The translations under genes and the position numbers were made by a program. The notes below the pieces were generated by a model. It ran no database searches, was not told the DNA's origin, and saw only the letters and a list, made by a program, of their open reading frames with translations. Positions 55,538-64,000 of a stretch of DNA of 64,000 nucleotides are shown here, one piece after another (within the stretch, counting starts at the first letter, position 1; each line of letters starts with the position of its first letter). The DNA is taken from NCBI RefSeq assembly GCF_042665255.1, contig NZ_JBHTCD010000001.1. One strand, 5' to 3'. The DNA comes from Insolitispirillum peregrinum (GTDB lineage Bacteria; Pseudomonadota; Alphaproteobacteria; Rhodospirillales; Rhodospirillaceae).

Positions 55538-56719
55538 TCACACCGCCTCGACCAGCGCCAACAGTTCGCGCACGCGGACCGACCAGTCCCAGCTTTCCAT
55601 GAACCGGGCGGCGGCGGCACCCCGCCTGCGCCGCTCGTCGTGATCGGCATAGGCCTTTTCCAGCGTGGCGACAATCTCGTCCAGACCGCTTTCGCCCCAA
55701 CCGGTAAGGTCCTGACAACCAGTCAATTCTGCCAGCGGCAATTGCCAGTCCAGCGGCCAGCAGGTCGGCGTTCCGTCAACCTCGGCAATCAGGTCCAGAT
55801 GCCCGGTGTTCCGTGACAGGATCACCGGCACACCACAGGCCATCGCCTCCATCGCCACCAGATTGGTGCCACCTTCGCAACGGTTGGGGAACAGGGCAAC
55901 ATCGGCCTGCCGCAGCACATGCGGAACCTGCTGATTGGGCATCGCCCCCAGATCAACAAAGGCACCGGCGGGGATGTCATGGAACATCAGCCAGTCGTCA
56001 ATGGCCAGCGACCGATCGGGCCGGACGGAGGGAATGCCCTTGAGATGCGGGCTGTTCTGCAGGGTTTTGACGTTTTCCGGCCACAGGTTGGCCCAGGCGG
56101 TCACCAGCAGGGCATCGGGGTGGCGTTGCTGGAAAATACGAAACGCCGCCAACACCAGATCCTGCCCCTTGCGGTATTCCAGTTTCCCACCCGAGAAAAT
56201 GACAAAGCGATCCGGGAACAGTCGTTCGACAGGGAATGGATGAAACAGGCTGCGATCAATCCCCTGCAGGCACAGGCCGACATTGGTCATGCCATGGCGC
56301 TCCATCACCTGCCTGTTCCAGCTTGACCCGGCCACAATCAACGGCAACTGACTGGCTGCCTGAACGTTTTCCGGCGGAATGACCGCACTTTCAAAGAACA
56401 CCACCCCGATATCAGGGGCACCATGCAGATGGGCGGTGAAGTCCGGCAAGACCAGCCGGTCGCCCAGCCCGTGCAGGACCGGGGCCGAGTGGTAATAGTC
56501 ATCCTGCATGGCCATCAAACGCCGGTTGACCATCACCCGCCCCAAAGCCGGTGTCAGAACACGCGTTCGCAGGGGATCGCAGACGAAGCGGGACGAGACA
56601 AAAAACAGGTCTGGCCGCACGCCTTGCAACTGGGCCTGCAGGGCCAGATTCAGGCCATAGGTTCCCCACCCGCTTTCGACCCCGACTTCCCACCCGATCG
56701 CCAGAGACTTCAATGCCAT
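55538..56719 (-). CDS. Family 4-type glycosyltransferase
   Basis: 393 residues of the GT-B fold. The GT4-type C-terminal motifs are visible: FVIFSGGKLEYRKGQDLVL, VLRQADVALFPNRCEGGTNLVAMEAMACGVPVILSRN. The N-terminal domain begins AIGWEVGVESGWGTYGLNLA. The substrate is unknown; context with flagellin and GT41 suggests surface or flagellin glycan extension. The ATG at 56719 has AAGGA 6 nt before it. Confidence 0.87.
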   Translation of the reverse strand: MALKSLAIGWEVGVESGWGTYGLNLALQAQLQGVRPDLFFVSSRFVCDPLRTRVLTPALGRVMVNRRLMAMQDDYYHSAPVLHGLGDRLVLPDFTAHLHGAPDIGVVFFESAVIPPENVQAASQLPLIVAGSSWNRQVMERHGMTNVGLCLQGIDRSLFHPFPVERLFPDRFVIFSGGKLEYRKGQDLVLAAFRIFQQRHPDALLVTAWANLWPENVKTLQNSPHLKGIPSVRPDRSLAIDDWLMFHDIPAGAFVDLGAMPNQQVPHVLRQADVALFPNRCEGGTNLVAMEAMACGVPVILSRNTGHLDLIAEVDGTPTCWPLDWQLPLAELTGCQDLTGWGESGLDEIVATLEKAYADHDERRRRGAAAARFMESWDWSVRVRELLALVEAV

Positions 56720-56972
56720 GATGTTCCTTACCGCTCCTGCTGCGTTTACGGGCATCCTGCCCGCTCAGGTTCCCTGTCTGTCATGCCATCGTTTGGCATG
56801 GCCACATGAACCGCCATATTCCCCACAAAATTGAATGCCCATGGATGACAACCGGTTTAACGCTCTGGTAAACGTTTGTCTGCCATACTGCCGCCTGCAC
56901 CCGCCGATGGCGGAATGCTGTGAAAACTGACCCTTGCGGCACCCAACATAACTGCTCAGAAGGATGTAGTTC

Positions 56973-57266
56973 ATGTCTGAATTAATGCTTAACCAAATTC
57001 AACACATGTTGCACAACGTCAACGACGCGGTGCAGACCATGGGCGACCAGTCGTCGCACAATCTGGAAGTCGTCATGGGTGCCCTCGATGACATCGCCGC
57101 CAACGTGATGGCAACCCAGGCCGTTGTCGCCGTGCTGCTGAAGAAATTCCCGCTCGAGATGGCCGAAGTCGAAGCCTGGCTGAAGCAGGACATCCAGAAC
57201 CCCAACGGCATCCCGACCACCACCCTTGCGGTGACCCGTTATCTGGTGACCGGCCAGAAAGACTGA
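56973..57266 (+). CDS. Small helical protein of unknown function
   Basis: 97 residues, not recognised. The sequence is predicted mostly alpha-helical with a hydrophobic middle segment (ANVMATQAVVAVLLKKFP) and many Asn/Gln/Met residues at the start (ELMLNQIQHMLHNVNDAV). No Cys and no signal peptide. AAGGA is 8 nt before the ATG. A terminator follows and then the large kinase fusion starts 157 bp further on, so the two may or may not be related. Confidence 0.75.
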   Translation: MSELMLNQIQHMLHNVNDAVQTMGDQSSHNLEVVMGALDDIAANVMATQAVVAVLLKKFPLEMAEVEAWLKQDIQNPNGIPTTTLAVTRYLVTGQKD

Positions 57267-57312
57267 TCCTGCCCTGTTTTTCCGGTCGCATCCATGCGAT
57301 GCCGGCACGTCA

Positions 57313-57351
57313 GGCCCACGCTGCTCTTGGCAGGCGTGGGCCTTGGCTTTT
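57313..57351 (+). terminator. Terminator after the 97-residue gene
   Basis: GGCCCACGC / GCGTGGGCC (9 bp) with a 12-nt loop, then TTGGCTTTT. Confidence 0.75.
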
Positions 57352-57380
57352 ATGCTGTGAGGGCAGCCCTGCAACAGATC

Positions 57381-57416
57381 CAGTCCCTGATACAGACCCA
57401 GTCCCTGATACAGACA
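57381..57416 (+). repeat. Two tandem 18-bp repeats in front of the kinase fusion
   Basis: CAGTCCCTGATACAGAC(C/A) occurs twice in direct tandem, ending 6 bp before the ATG at 57423. It covers the place of the ribosome-binding site, and no good Shine-Dalgarno is seen. It may be a binding site or a recent duplication. Confidence 0.75.
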
Positions 57417-57422
57417 GTGTGA

Positions 57423-60400
57423 ATGACCAGCCTCTCCGGGTACGCGCTTGATCACCGCCTGCACCACAGCCCGAACCATGTGGTTTATCGGGGGCGGCGT
57501 CTATGGGATGGACAGGCGGTCATCCTGAAGTTTCCGGCGCCCCGCTTTCCCAGCCCGCATGCCCTGGCCCGCCTGCGCCGTGACCATGACATGCTGGTCC
57601 GGCTGGACGGACGTGGTGCCCCCAAGGCGGTTGCCCTGGAACAGCACGAGCAGGGGCTGGCGCTGGTCATGGAAGACACCATGGGGCGGCCCCTGCACCA
57701 GTTGCTGACACAGGGACCGCTGGACCCGCAAGCCTTCCTCGACATTGCCATCGCCAGCTGCGAAGCCCTCGCCCATATTCACGGGGCGGGCTTTCTGCAC
57801 AAGGACATCACCCCGTCCAACATCCTGCTGGACCCGGATGGTGCCATCCGTTTCATCGACTTTGCCGATGCCGAGGAACTGAATGTTGTCAAGCTGACCT
57901 CGGAAACGGCCCCCCTGCTCTCTGGAACACCCGCCTATATTTCCCCGGAACAGACCGGTCGGATGAACCGGCACCTTGACCAGCGCAGTGATTATTACTC
58001 TCTGGGGGCCACCTTTTACGAACTGCTGGTTGGGCACCCGCCCTTTTCGGGCGAAGATACCCTTGACCTGATCCACGCCCACATCAGCCGCACCCCCGAA
58101 GCCCCCCATCTGGCCAACCCCGGCATTCCGGCAGCCCTGTCCGCCCTGATCCTGAAGCTGCTGGCCAAACCCGCCGAAGAGCGGTACCAGTCCCTGCGCG
58201 GCCTGAAGGCCGATCTCAGCCGTTGCCGGGAAGCCCTGATCCGCGAAGGCCAGCTCCCCAGCGACCTGTGGCTGGGCAGTCAGGACCAGTCGGACCTGTT
58301 CCGCCTGTCCCAGCGCCTGTATGGCCGCGAACAGGCCCGTGCCTCCCTCGAGACCATCCTTGACCGCCTCAATCCGGGCCACCCCGAACTGGTGCTGATC
58401 GAAGGCCCCTCCGGGATCGGCAAAACGGCGCTGGCGCGCGAAATCCTGCGCCCGCTGGATGGTCGCCTCGGGACCTTCGTGTTCGGAAAATTCGAGGAAT
58501 TCCGCCGGAACGTCCCCTATGCGGCCATTGCCGACGCCTTTTCCTCCCATCTGCGCACCATCCTGTCCAGCAGCGAAGACAATCTGCACGCCATCAGGAG
58601 CCGACTGGAAAAAGCCCTGTCCGGGCAAGGCAGCATTCTGACCGACATCCTGCCGGACCTTGAAATCATCATTGGCCCCCAGCCTCCGCTCACCCCTCTG
58701 TCGGCGCTGGAAACGGAAAACCGCTTTTCGCATGTTTTCCGCGCGATGATGGGGGCGGTGGTCGGCATTGGCATGCCGCTGGTGCTGGTGCTTGACGACA
58801 TCCAGTGGGCCGATCGCTCTTCCCTGCATCTTCTTCAGCAGATTCTCAGCCCACAGGGGGCACACCACGCCATTCTGGTGGTTGCCACCTTGCGGACCGA
58901 TCTGCCGGAAATTCCCCAGTCGCTGAAATTTTTTCTCGACCGGCTGGACTCTGCCCGGGTCAAGCTGCACCGGCTGGAGCTTCAGCCGCTGGAGCTGGAG
59001 CATGTCGTTGCCCTGCTGCATGACTCGCTGCACTGCTCCCCCGAAGACGCCCTGCCGCTCGCCCAGGCCTGCCAGCAGAAAACCAGCGGCAACCCGTTCT
59101 TTCTGCTTCGCTTTCTGGCATCATTGTACAGCAAGACCCTGCTGTCGTTTGATCACGGTAAAAACCGCTGGCACTGGGAACTGAAAGAAGTTGCCGAGCT
59201 GGGTATTACCGATAACGTCGTCGATCTGATGGTGGACAAGGTGGCCCGGCTGTCCCCGGCCGGCAACCGTGTCTTGCAGCGCGCCTCCTGCATTGGCCCC
59301 AGCTTTGACCTGTACGCGCTGAGCTGCATCAACGATGTCGGCCTGGGCGAAACCTTTCAGCAATTGCAGGAAAGCCTCCATCTGGGCCTGTTGATTGCCA
59401 ACGACGGCAACAGCACGATTGATACGGCCACCCTGTCGGCGGCCAGTGCGCAGGCGATGGGCTTCCGCTTTTTGCACGAACGGGTCCATCAGGCCGTCTA
59501 TGGCCTGATTCCCCCGGCAGAACGCGGTCTGCGCCATGTGAACATTGGCCGTGCCCTGCTGGATCACGCAGGCAGCGATACCCTTTATGACCAGTTGTTT
59601 TCAATCGTCGAGCAGTTCAATCGCGGCCTCGAGCACATTCGCGACCCCGAGCTGGTGCAACGGGTTGCGCACCTCAATCTGGAGGCCACCCGCAAGGCGC
59701 GCCTGAACGCCGCCCACAGCGCCGCGCTGGGGTATGCCCATCAGGGGCTTCGCTGCCTGTATCCGGAAACCAGCCCGGAAGAAACCTTTGCCTGGGGGCA
59801 TCATCACAGCCTGTCCCTTGACCTGCACACCGAGGCAGCCGAGGCAGCCTTTCAGGGTGGCGAGCACCACATCATGCTGCGCCACATCGCCACCATCGAG
59901 CAGAATGCCAGCTCGGCTCTGGAGCGGACCAAAGCCATCGAGCTGAAGGTTGCAGCCCTGATCCTGAACAACGACAACCGAACGGCAGTGGACATTGCTT
60001 TTACCCAGTTGGCGGCACTGGGATACCCCCTGCCCCGCTCCCCCAGCCGGATCCGTCGCTGGTGGTCCCTGCGCCAAAGTACACTGCAGTACAACCGGCT
60101 GCGCCAAAGCCTGCCAACACCCCTGTTGTCGCCTCCGGCCCGGGCAATGGCAGCCCAGCGACTGATCAGTGCCATTCTTCCCGCCATCCTGTTCTGCTCG
60201 CCACAGCTTTTGCCCCTTGCGACCGAACTGAACCTGCGGCTGGCGATCGAAAACGGCAACCACGACATCATTGCCTATGCCGTCACCCGCCATGCGATGG
60301 CTTTGGCCGTGATCGGGCATCCCCAGCAGGCGGTGGTCGCTGCCCATCTTTCCCTGCGTCTGCTCGGCCCTGATCCGCAAAGCGCCATCGCCAACCGCAC

Positions 60401-63242
60401 CATCTTTGCTGCCCTGTTCCATGGCCTGCACTGGGAAACATCCCTGCGCGTCCTGCGCGACCGGATCGCCGACCTGCTCCGGAACGGCATGAACTCCAGC
60501 GATCCCGAACGGATGGGCTATGTCGCAGCCGGTTATCTGTTGAGCGGTGTCCATGCAGGAGTCGACCTGCCCACCATTGAACAGGACCTCAGCCTGGTTC
60601 GTGATGTGGCCCACCACTTCAACAGCGAGTGGAGCACACCGTATCTGTCCTGTGTTGCCCAGTTGCTCGATTGCCTGCGCAACCCGAAAAGCATTCCGAC
60701 ATCGCTGCAAGGCCCCCTGCACGATGAGGCCCGGGTCAATCAGGAATTGCTGGCGGGCCGCAACCTGCTGATGCTGAACGCCCTGCTGTGCATTCGCATG
60801 CTGCTGGCCCTGATTTTCGGTCGCCACGCCGAGGCCCGCAATGCCGCTGCACAAATCCAGCCCCATACATGGGCCATTGCCAGCACGCCGCTGGGGGTTG
60901 CCTACCTGTTTTACAATGCCCTGGCCTGGGCGCGAGACCCCGGTGCGGGCAACCTGCCGCGCCGGATACAGACCGTTCGCAGTGCCTTGTCAAAGCTCAG
61001 CAAATGGAAGGCGATCGGTCCGGCCAATGTTGCCCACCGCGAACGGCTGCTGGCGGCTGAACTCGCCCGCCTGCAAGACCAGACGCTGCGCGCCGCCGAA
61101 TTCTATGATCAGGCCATCAAGGCCGCCCACGACAACGGCTTCACCCACGAAGAAGCCCTGATCAACGAATACGCCGCCCTGTTCCACGAACAGCGCGGGC
61201 GACCGATGATTGCCGAAGCCTATCGCCGTCAGGCACATTATCGCTGGAATCTGTGGGGAGCCATCAACAAGGTAAGTACCCTTGAAGAAGAATGGCCAGA
61301 ACTGGTCCATCCGCTGGCCGAAAACCGCTTTCAGTTCCGGGTTCCCCCACAAGACCCGGCCCTGCGCCGGGATAGCAAGGGGGTTGATCTCGCCGCCGTC
61401 ATGAAAGCGGCCCGCGCCATTTCAGGCGAAATCCAGCGCCCGGCCCTGCTGGAAAGCCTGTTGCGCATCACCATGGAAGCCGCCGGAGCCCAACGAGGCC
61501 TGCTGTTCCTGCGCACTGCCCGGGGCTGGGCTCTGGAAGCCGAAGGTCGGGCCCAGACCAACCATTTCGCCCTCTATCGTGCGCCGGTTCCGATGAACGA
61601 AGGTCAGGATGCCTCGGCGCCTCCGTTACCGGGGTTCTCGCGCTCGGTGTTCAACTACGCCGCCCGCACACGGGAAGCCGTCGTGCTGAACAACGCCGCT
61701 GCCGAAGGGCTGTTTGTCAGCGACAGCTATATCAGCGAACAACAAATCCGCTCGTTGCTGTGCCTGCCGTTGTTCCAGCAATCAGAGTTCAAGGGCATTC
61801 TGTATCTGGAAAACAACCTGACCGCCGGAGCCTTCACCAATGACCGCCTCGAGGTTTTGCGCCTGCTGGCAGCACAGGTGGTGATCTCGCTCGACAATGC
61901 CCTGCTCTATGAAAACCTGTCCGAACTGAACCGGACCCTGGAAGCCGAAGTGGCCGAGCGAACCCGCGAAGCCACCGAGAAATCACAGCTGCTGGAAGCA
62001 ACCCTCGACAACATGTCCGACGGGCTGGTGGTTTATGACAGCAACAGCCATTTGTTGCTGACCAATGAACGGGCCCTGCAATTGTTCACCGTGCCCGCCC
62101 ATCTGGCCATCCCCGGCACCTCAAACGAAGAGATCGTCAGGTCGGTCATCGCCACCAATGCGCTGGCCCCCCGCATCACCGAACTGCTGTTGCGGCGCCT
62201 GAACAATGGGGAAGATCCCTTCCCGGACAAGGATACCTCGGAAATTGAAATGGCGGATGGCCGTTTCATCCAGATGCGCCGCAACCATATGCCTGATGGT
62301 CGGCAGGTGCAGGTTTTTCTGGATGTCACCGATGAACGTCGGCGCGAACGCGAACTGATCAGTGCCCGCAAGGCGGCGGAAAAGGCCCTGCAAACCCTGC
62401 AAAATGCGCAGGAAAGCCTGGTACAGGCCGAAAAGATGGCCTCACTGGGGCAACTGGTCGCCGGGGTGGCCCACGAAATCAATACACCGATCGGCATTAC
62501 CCTGACCGCCGCCTCGCTGCTGGCCGAACGCGCCCGTGACATCCGGGCGGCCCTGACCGGCGAGGGCATCCGCAAAAGCCAACTGATGAATTTCATCGAA
62601 CAGGCGGATGAAACCACCACCTTGATGATGAGCAACATTCATCGCGCCTCGGACCTGATCCAGAGCTTCAAGCAGGTCGCCGTCGATCAGACCAGCGGTG
62701 AACGCCGTCACCTCATGATGCGGACCTACCTGCTGGAAGTCCTGCGCAGCTTTGGACCTTTGCTGAAAAAGGGGGCCCACACCGTCACCCTGACCTGCTC
62801 TGCCACGCTGGACGCCAACAGCTATCCCGGTGCCCTGACCCAGATTTTGACCAATCTGATCATGAACAGCCTGACCCATGCCTTTGGGCCGGGACGGTCG
62901 GGCCACATTACCCTCAGCGCCCACAAACAGCCCCACAACATGATCGAACTGGTCTTTGAGGATAACGGATGCGGTATCCCCCCGCAGGACATCGGACGCA
63001 TTTTTGATCCGTTCTTTACCACCCGCCGGGGAGCGGGCGGCAGCGGTCTGGGTCTGAACATCGTGTACAATACGGTGACCGGCATCCTGAAGGGGACCAT
63101 CCACGTGCAAAGTTCCGTCGGGGAAGGCACACGGTTCACCCTGAGTTTCCCGGCAGAAACACCCACCGTCGGAGAGGCGACAACCGCCGCCCCTGCCGCT
63201 ATAACACATGCGGAACACGCGGTGCTGCCCACCCCCCTGTAA
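57423..63242 (+). CDS. Giant Ser/Thr kinase - AAA ATPase - GAF - PAS - histidine kinase fusion
   Basis: 1939 residues. The domains in order are: Ser/Thr kinase (1-270) with HKDITPSNILL (H126, D128, N133) and DFA at 146 in place of DFG; the Lys in AVILKF; SGTPAYISPEQTGRMN. An AAA/STAND-like ATPase follows, with Walker A GPSGIGKTALAR (K334) and Walker B LVLDDIQWADR (D458-D459). Then a long helical region (about 560-1300), GAF (about 1330-1490) and PAS (about 1520-1640). Last is the histidine kinase with H1684 in VAGVAHEINTPIG and G boxes EDNGCGIPPQD and GSGLGLNIVYN. Similar multi-domain kinases occur in cyanobacteria and myxobacteria. The output is unknown, and no response regulator is adjacent. 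Confidence 0.93.
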   Translation: MTSLSGYALDHRLHHSPNHVVYRGRRLWDGQAVILKFPAPRFPSPHALARLRRDHDMLVRLDGRGAPKAVALEQHEQGLALVMEDTMGRPLHQLLTQGPLDPQAFLDIAIASCEALAHIHGAGFLHKDITPSNILLDPDGAIRFIDFADAEELNVVKLTSETAPLLSGTPAYISPEQTGRMNRHLDQRSDYYSLGATFYELLVGHPPFSGEDTLDLIHAHISRTPEAPHLANPGIPAALSALILKLLAKPAEERYQSLRGLKADLSRCREALIREGQLPSDLWLGSQDQSDLFRLSQRLYGREQARASLETILDRLNPGHPELVLIEGPSGIGKTALAREILRPLDGRLGTFVFGKFEEFRRNVPYAAIADAFSSHLRTILSSSEDNLHAIRSRLEKALSGQGSILTDILPDLEIIIGPQPPLTPLSALETENRFSHVFRAMMGAVVGIGMPLVLVLDDIQWADRSSLHLLQQILSPQGAHHAILVVATLRTDLPEIPQSLKFFLDRLDSARVKLHRLELQPLELEHVVALLHDSLHCSPEDALPLAQACQQKTSGNPFFLLRFLASLYSKTLLSFDHGKNRWHWELKEVAELGITDNVVDLMVDKVARLSPAGNRVLQRASCIGPSFDLYALSCINDVGLGETFQQLQESLHLGLLIANDGNSTIDTATLSAASAQAMGFRFLHERVHQAVYGLIPPAERGLRHVNIGRALLDHAGSDTLYDQLFSIVEQFNRGLEHIRDPELVQRVAHLNLEATRKARLNAAHSAALGYAHQGLRCLYPETSPEETFAWGHHHSLSLDLHTEAAEAAFQGGEHHIMLRHIATIEQNASSALERTKAIELKVAALILNNDNRTAVDIAFTQLAALGYPLPRSPSRIRRWWSLRQSTLQYNRLRQSLPTPLLSPPARAMAAQRLISAILPAILFCSPQLLPLATELNLRLAIENGNHDIIAYAVTRHAMALAVIGHPQQAVVAAHLSLRLLGPDPQSAIANRTIFAALFHGLHWETSLRVLRDRIADLLRNGMNSSDPERMGYVAAGYLLSGVHAGVDLPTIEQDLSLVRDVAHHFNSEWSTPYLSCVAQLLDCLRNPKSIPTSLQGPLHDEARVNQELLAGRNLLMLNALLCIRMLLALIFGRHAEARNAAAQIQPHTWAIASTPLGVAYLFYNALAWARDPGAGNLPRRIQTVRSALSKLSKWKAIGPANVAHRERLLAAELARLQDQTLRAAEFYDQAIKAAHDNGFTHEEALINEYAALFHEQRGRPMIAEAYRRQAHYRWNLWGAINKVSTLEEEWPELVHPLAENRFQFRVPPQDPALRRDSKGVDLAAVMKAARAISGEIQRPALLESLLRITMEAAGAQRGLLFLRTARGWALEAEGRAQTNHFALYRAPVPMNEGQDASAPPLPGFSRSVFNYAARTREAVVLNNAAAEGLFVSDSYISEQQIRSLLCLPLFQQSEFKGILYLENNLTAGAFTNDRLEVLRLLAAQVVISLDNALLYENLSELNRTLEAEVAERTREATEKSQLLEATLDNMSDGLVVYDSNSHLLLTNERALQLFTVPAHLAIPGTSNEEIVRSVIATNALAPRITELLLRRLNNGEDPFPDKDTSEIEMADGRFIQMRRNHMPDGRQVQVFLDVTDERRRERELISARKAAEKALQTLQNAQESLVQAEKMASLGQLVAGVAHEINTPIGITLTAASLLAERARDIRAALTGEGIRKSQLMNFIEQADETTTLMMSNIHRASDLIQSFKQVAVDQTSGERRHLMMRTYLLEVLRSFGPLLKKGAHTVTLTCSATLDANSYPGALTQILTNLIMNSLTHAFGPGRSGHITLSAHKQPHNMIELVFEDNGCGIPPQDIGRIFDPFFTTRRGAGGSGLGLNIVYNTVTGILKGTIHVQSSVGEGTRFTLSFPAETPTVGEATTAAPAAITHAEHAVLPTPL

Positions 63243-63356
63243 AATCTTACAGGGTCACAAACGGTAACAGATCCGCTACAGTCCACACCAGATAACGAGC
63301 TGGGGCCTCTGACTTACCCAACCCCGGATCCTCCCGGCTCGCACGCCTTGATTGCT

Positions 63357-63460
63357 TTAGAGCATTGCGCGAAAAGCGGGAACCGGTTTTCGCAAAAACA
63401 ATGCGACAGAACAAAAAGTTAGACCAGCGTGTTCGCGTCAGATTTAACGCACGCTGGTCT
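63357..63460 (+). repeat. Bipartite palindromic repeat, complete copy
   Basis: Module A with core CGAAAAGCGGGAACCGGTTTTCG and arms GCATTG / CAATGC. Module B: TTAGACCAGCGTG and CACGCTGGTCT. Nearly identical to the copy at 51077-51181. Confidence 0.88.
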
Positions 63461-63618
63461 GGTGACAAGGCACTGACCAACGACAATGGCCGCCTCCGAC
63501 TTACCCAATGCGGATGCCAGTGTCGCCGTTCAGGGTCTCCCCTTTGGGGAACGCACAGGTCTTTGGTGGGCTTTCCACCATCAAGGATCTGTGCGCTGTG
63601 CTTGCTGTCTTTTTTACA

Positions 63619-63660
63619 GGGTATTGTGCGAAAAGCGGAAACCGGTTTTCCAAAAAATGC
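63619..63660 (+). repeat. Palindromic repeat, degenerate module A
   Basis: Core CGAAAAGCGGAAACCGGTTTTC with a truncated right arm. Lies just before the type C repeat, mirroring the arrangement at the left end of the window. Confidence 0.7.
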
Positions 63661-63682
63661 GGTAAAACAAAACCTTGAAGAG

Positions 63683-63865
63683 AATGGCGGACTGCCGTCC
63701 GCACCTGCCCGGGGCCTCCGGCCCCGAACGTCCACTTGGGGACGATGCCCCCGGACCCCCATTTCTTCCATTATTACCAAAGGAATGGGGTCTGGGGCCG
63801 ACTGGCCCCGGCGAGGTGTGGAGCAGCGCTCCATGACCCTGCTTTCTGTTTGTCGTGTACTGTGA
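63683..63865 (-). repeat. Type C intergenic repeat, opposite in orientation to the copy at 1499-1690
   Basis: Reverse complement matches the left-end copy in order: CAGTACACGACA, GGGTCATGGAGCGCTGCTCCA, CCTCGC(C/T)GGGGCC, AATGGGGGTC. It also shares blocks with 51182-51306. Non-coding. Confidence 0.65.
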
Positions 63866-63887
63866 CCATGTATTAGAGTATCCGTGA

Positions 63888-64000
63888 TTAGCAAGGCTTT
63901 TCCTTCTGCCACATCCGATCGGCTTTAAGGAGAGAGTTTGCGAGCAGGACGAGCTTTCTCATGATGGCGACGATAGCCACTTTCGGAGGCTTTCCCGCTT
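63888..64000 (-). mobile_element. IS110-family transposase, C-terminal fragment cut by window end
   Basis: An open frame on the minus strand ends at a TAA (63888-63890). It reads GKPPKVAIVAIMRKLVLLANSLLKADR, the typical C-terminus of IS110/IS116/IS902 transposases. Only 36-37 residues are visible, so completeness and element ends are unknown. Confidence 0.8.

Noticed and set aside
63247..63912. Open frames in the right-hand intergenic region
   Set aside because: They run through palindromic and type C repeats on both strands and show no protein family pattern.

Overview
The window looks like chromosome of a free-living, flagellated, nitrogen-fixing alphaproteobacterium of the Rhodospirillales type (Azospirillum/Magnetospirillum/Novispirillum neighbourhood). 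This is inferred from the high GC content, the nifUSVW-fixABCX cluster, a hisZ-purA pair, a MucR-type regulator, an aa3 cytochrome oxidase cluster, and the rpiB-glyA-nrdR-ribDE-ribBA-ribH-nusB-thiL block typical of alphaproteobacteria. The exact genus cannot be fixed from sequence alone. No rRNA, tRNA or CRISPR array was seen.

Layout. 1-6.1 kb: end of a PAS sensor histidine kinase, a GNAT acetyltransferase, a MerR regulator divergent from an MFS transporter, and a Cache-domain adenylate cyclase. 6.3-14.7 kb: nitrogen fixation on the minus strand, as two operons. One is iscA-like-nifU-nifS-nifV-nifW; the other is fixA-fixB-fixC-fixX. Each is preceded by a -24/-12 sigma54 promoter and an upstream NifA site (TGT-N10-ACA), and fixA also has a perfect IHF consensus between the two. 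15-18.1 kb: a Met-rich small protein of unknown function and a two-gene unit of a membrane-anchored pseudokinase plus a small membrane protein. 18.4-28.7 kb: purA/hisZ, a soluble zinc-binding-domain chemoreceptor, serC, a GNAT protein, pdxJ and a large GGDEF-EAL protein. 29-35 kb: a TolC-like channel, a proton-pumping pyrophosphatase, a FliL-like protein, thiL and nusB. 35.3-41.2 kb: riboflavin genes, nrdR, glyA and rpiB. 41.5-47 kb: a MucR-family regulator, a RatA/Coq10-like protein, bpt, an orphan TRAP binding protein, a YccF-like membrane protein, a GST and oxyR. 47-50.9 kb: ctaC-ctaD-ctaG-ctaE. 51.5-56.7 kb: flagellin beside three glycosyltransferase-type genes, probably a flagellin glycosylation locus. 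57-63.2 kb: a small helical protein and a 1939-residue Ser/Thr kinase-AAA ATPase-GAF-PAS-histidine kinase fusion. The right edge cuts an IS110-family transposase.

How it fits together. Electrons reach nitrogenase through FixABCX, and the NifU/NifS/IscA-like proteins and NifV supply Fe-S clusters and homocitrate. Many other genes sense or signal: two PAS histidine kinases, a class III cyclase, a dual GGDEF-EAL protein, a chemoreceptor, a pseudokinase and a giant kinase fusion.

The strongest non-genic signal is a family of about eight bipartite palindromic intergenic repeats. They share a core that reads GTGGGAACCGGTTTT, and their outer arms differ between copies but stay complementary. A second GC-rich intergenic repeat sits next to some copies, and it is in opposite orientation at the two ends of the window.
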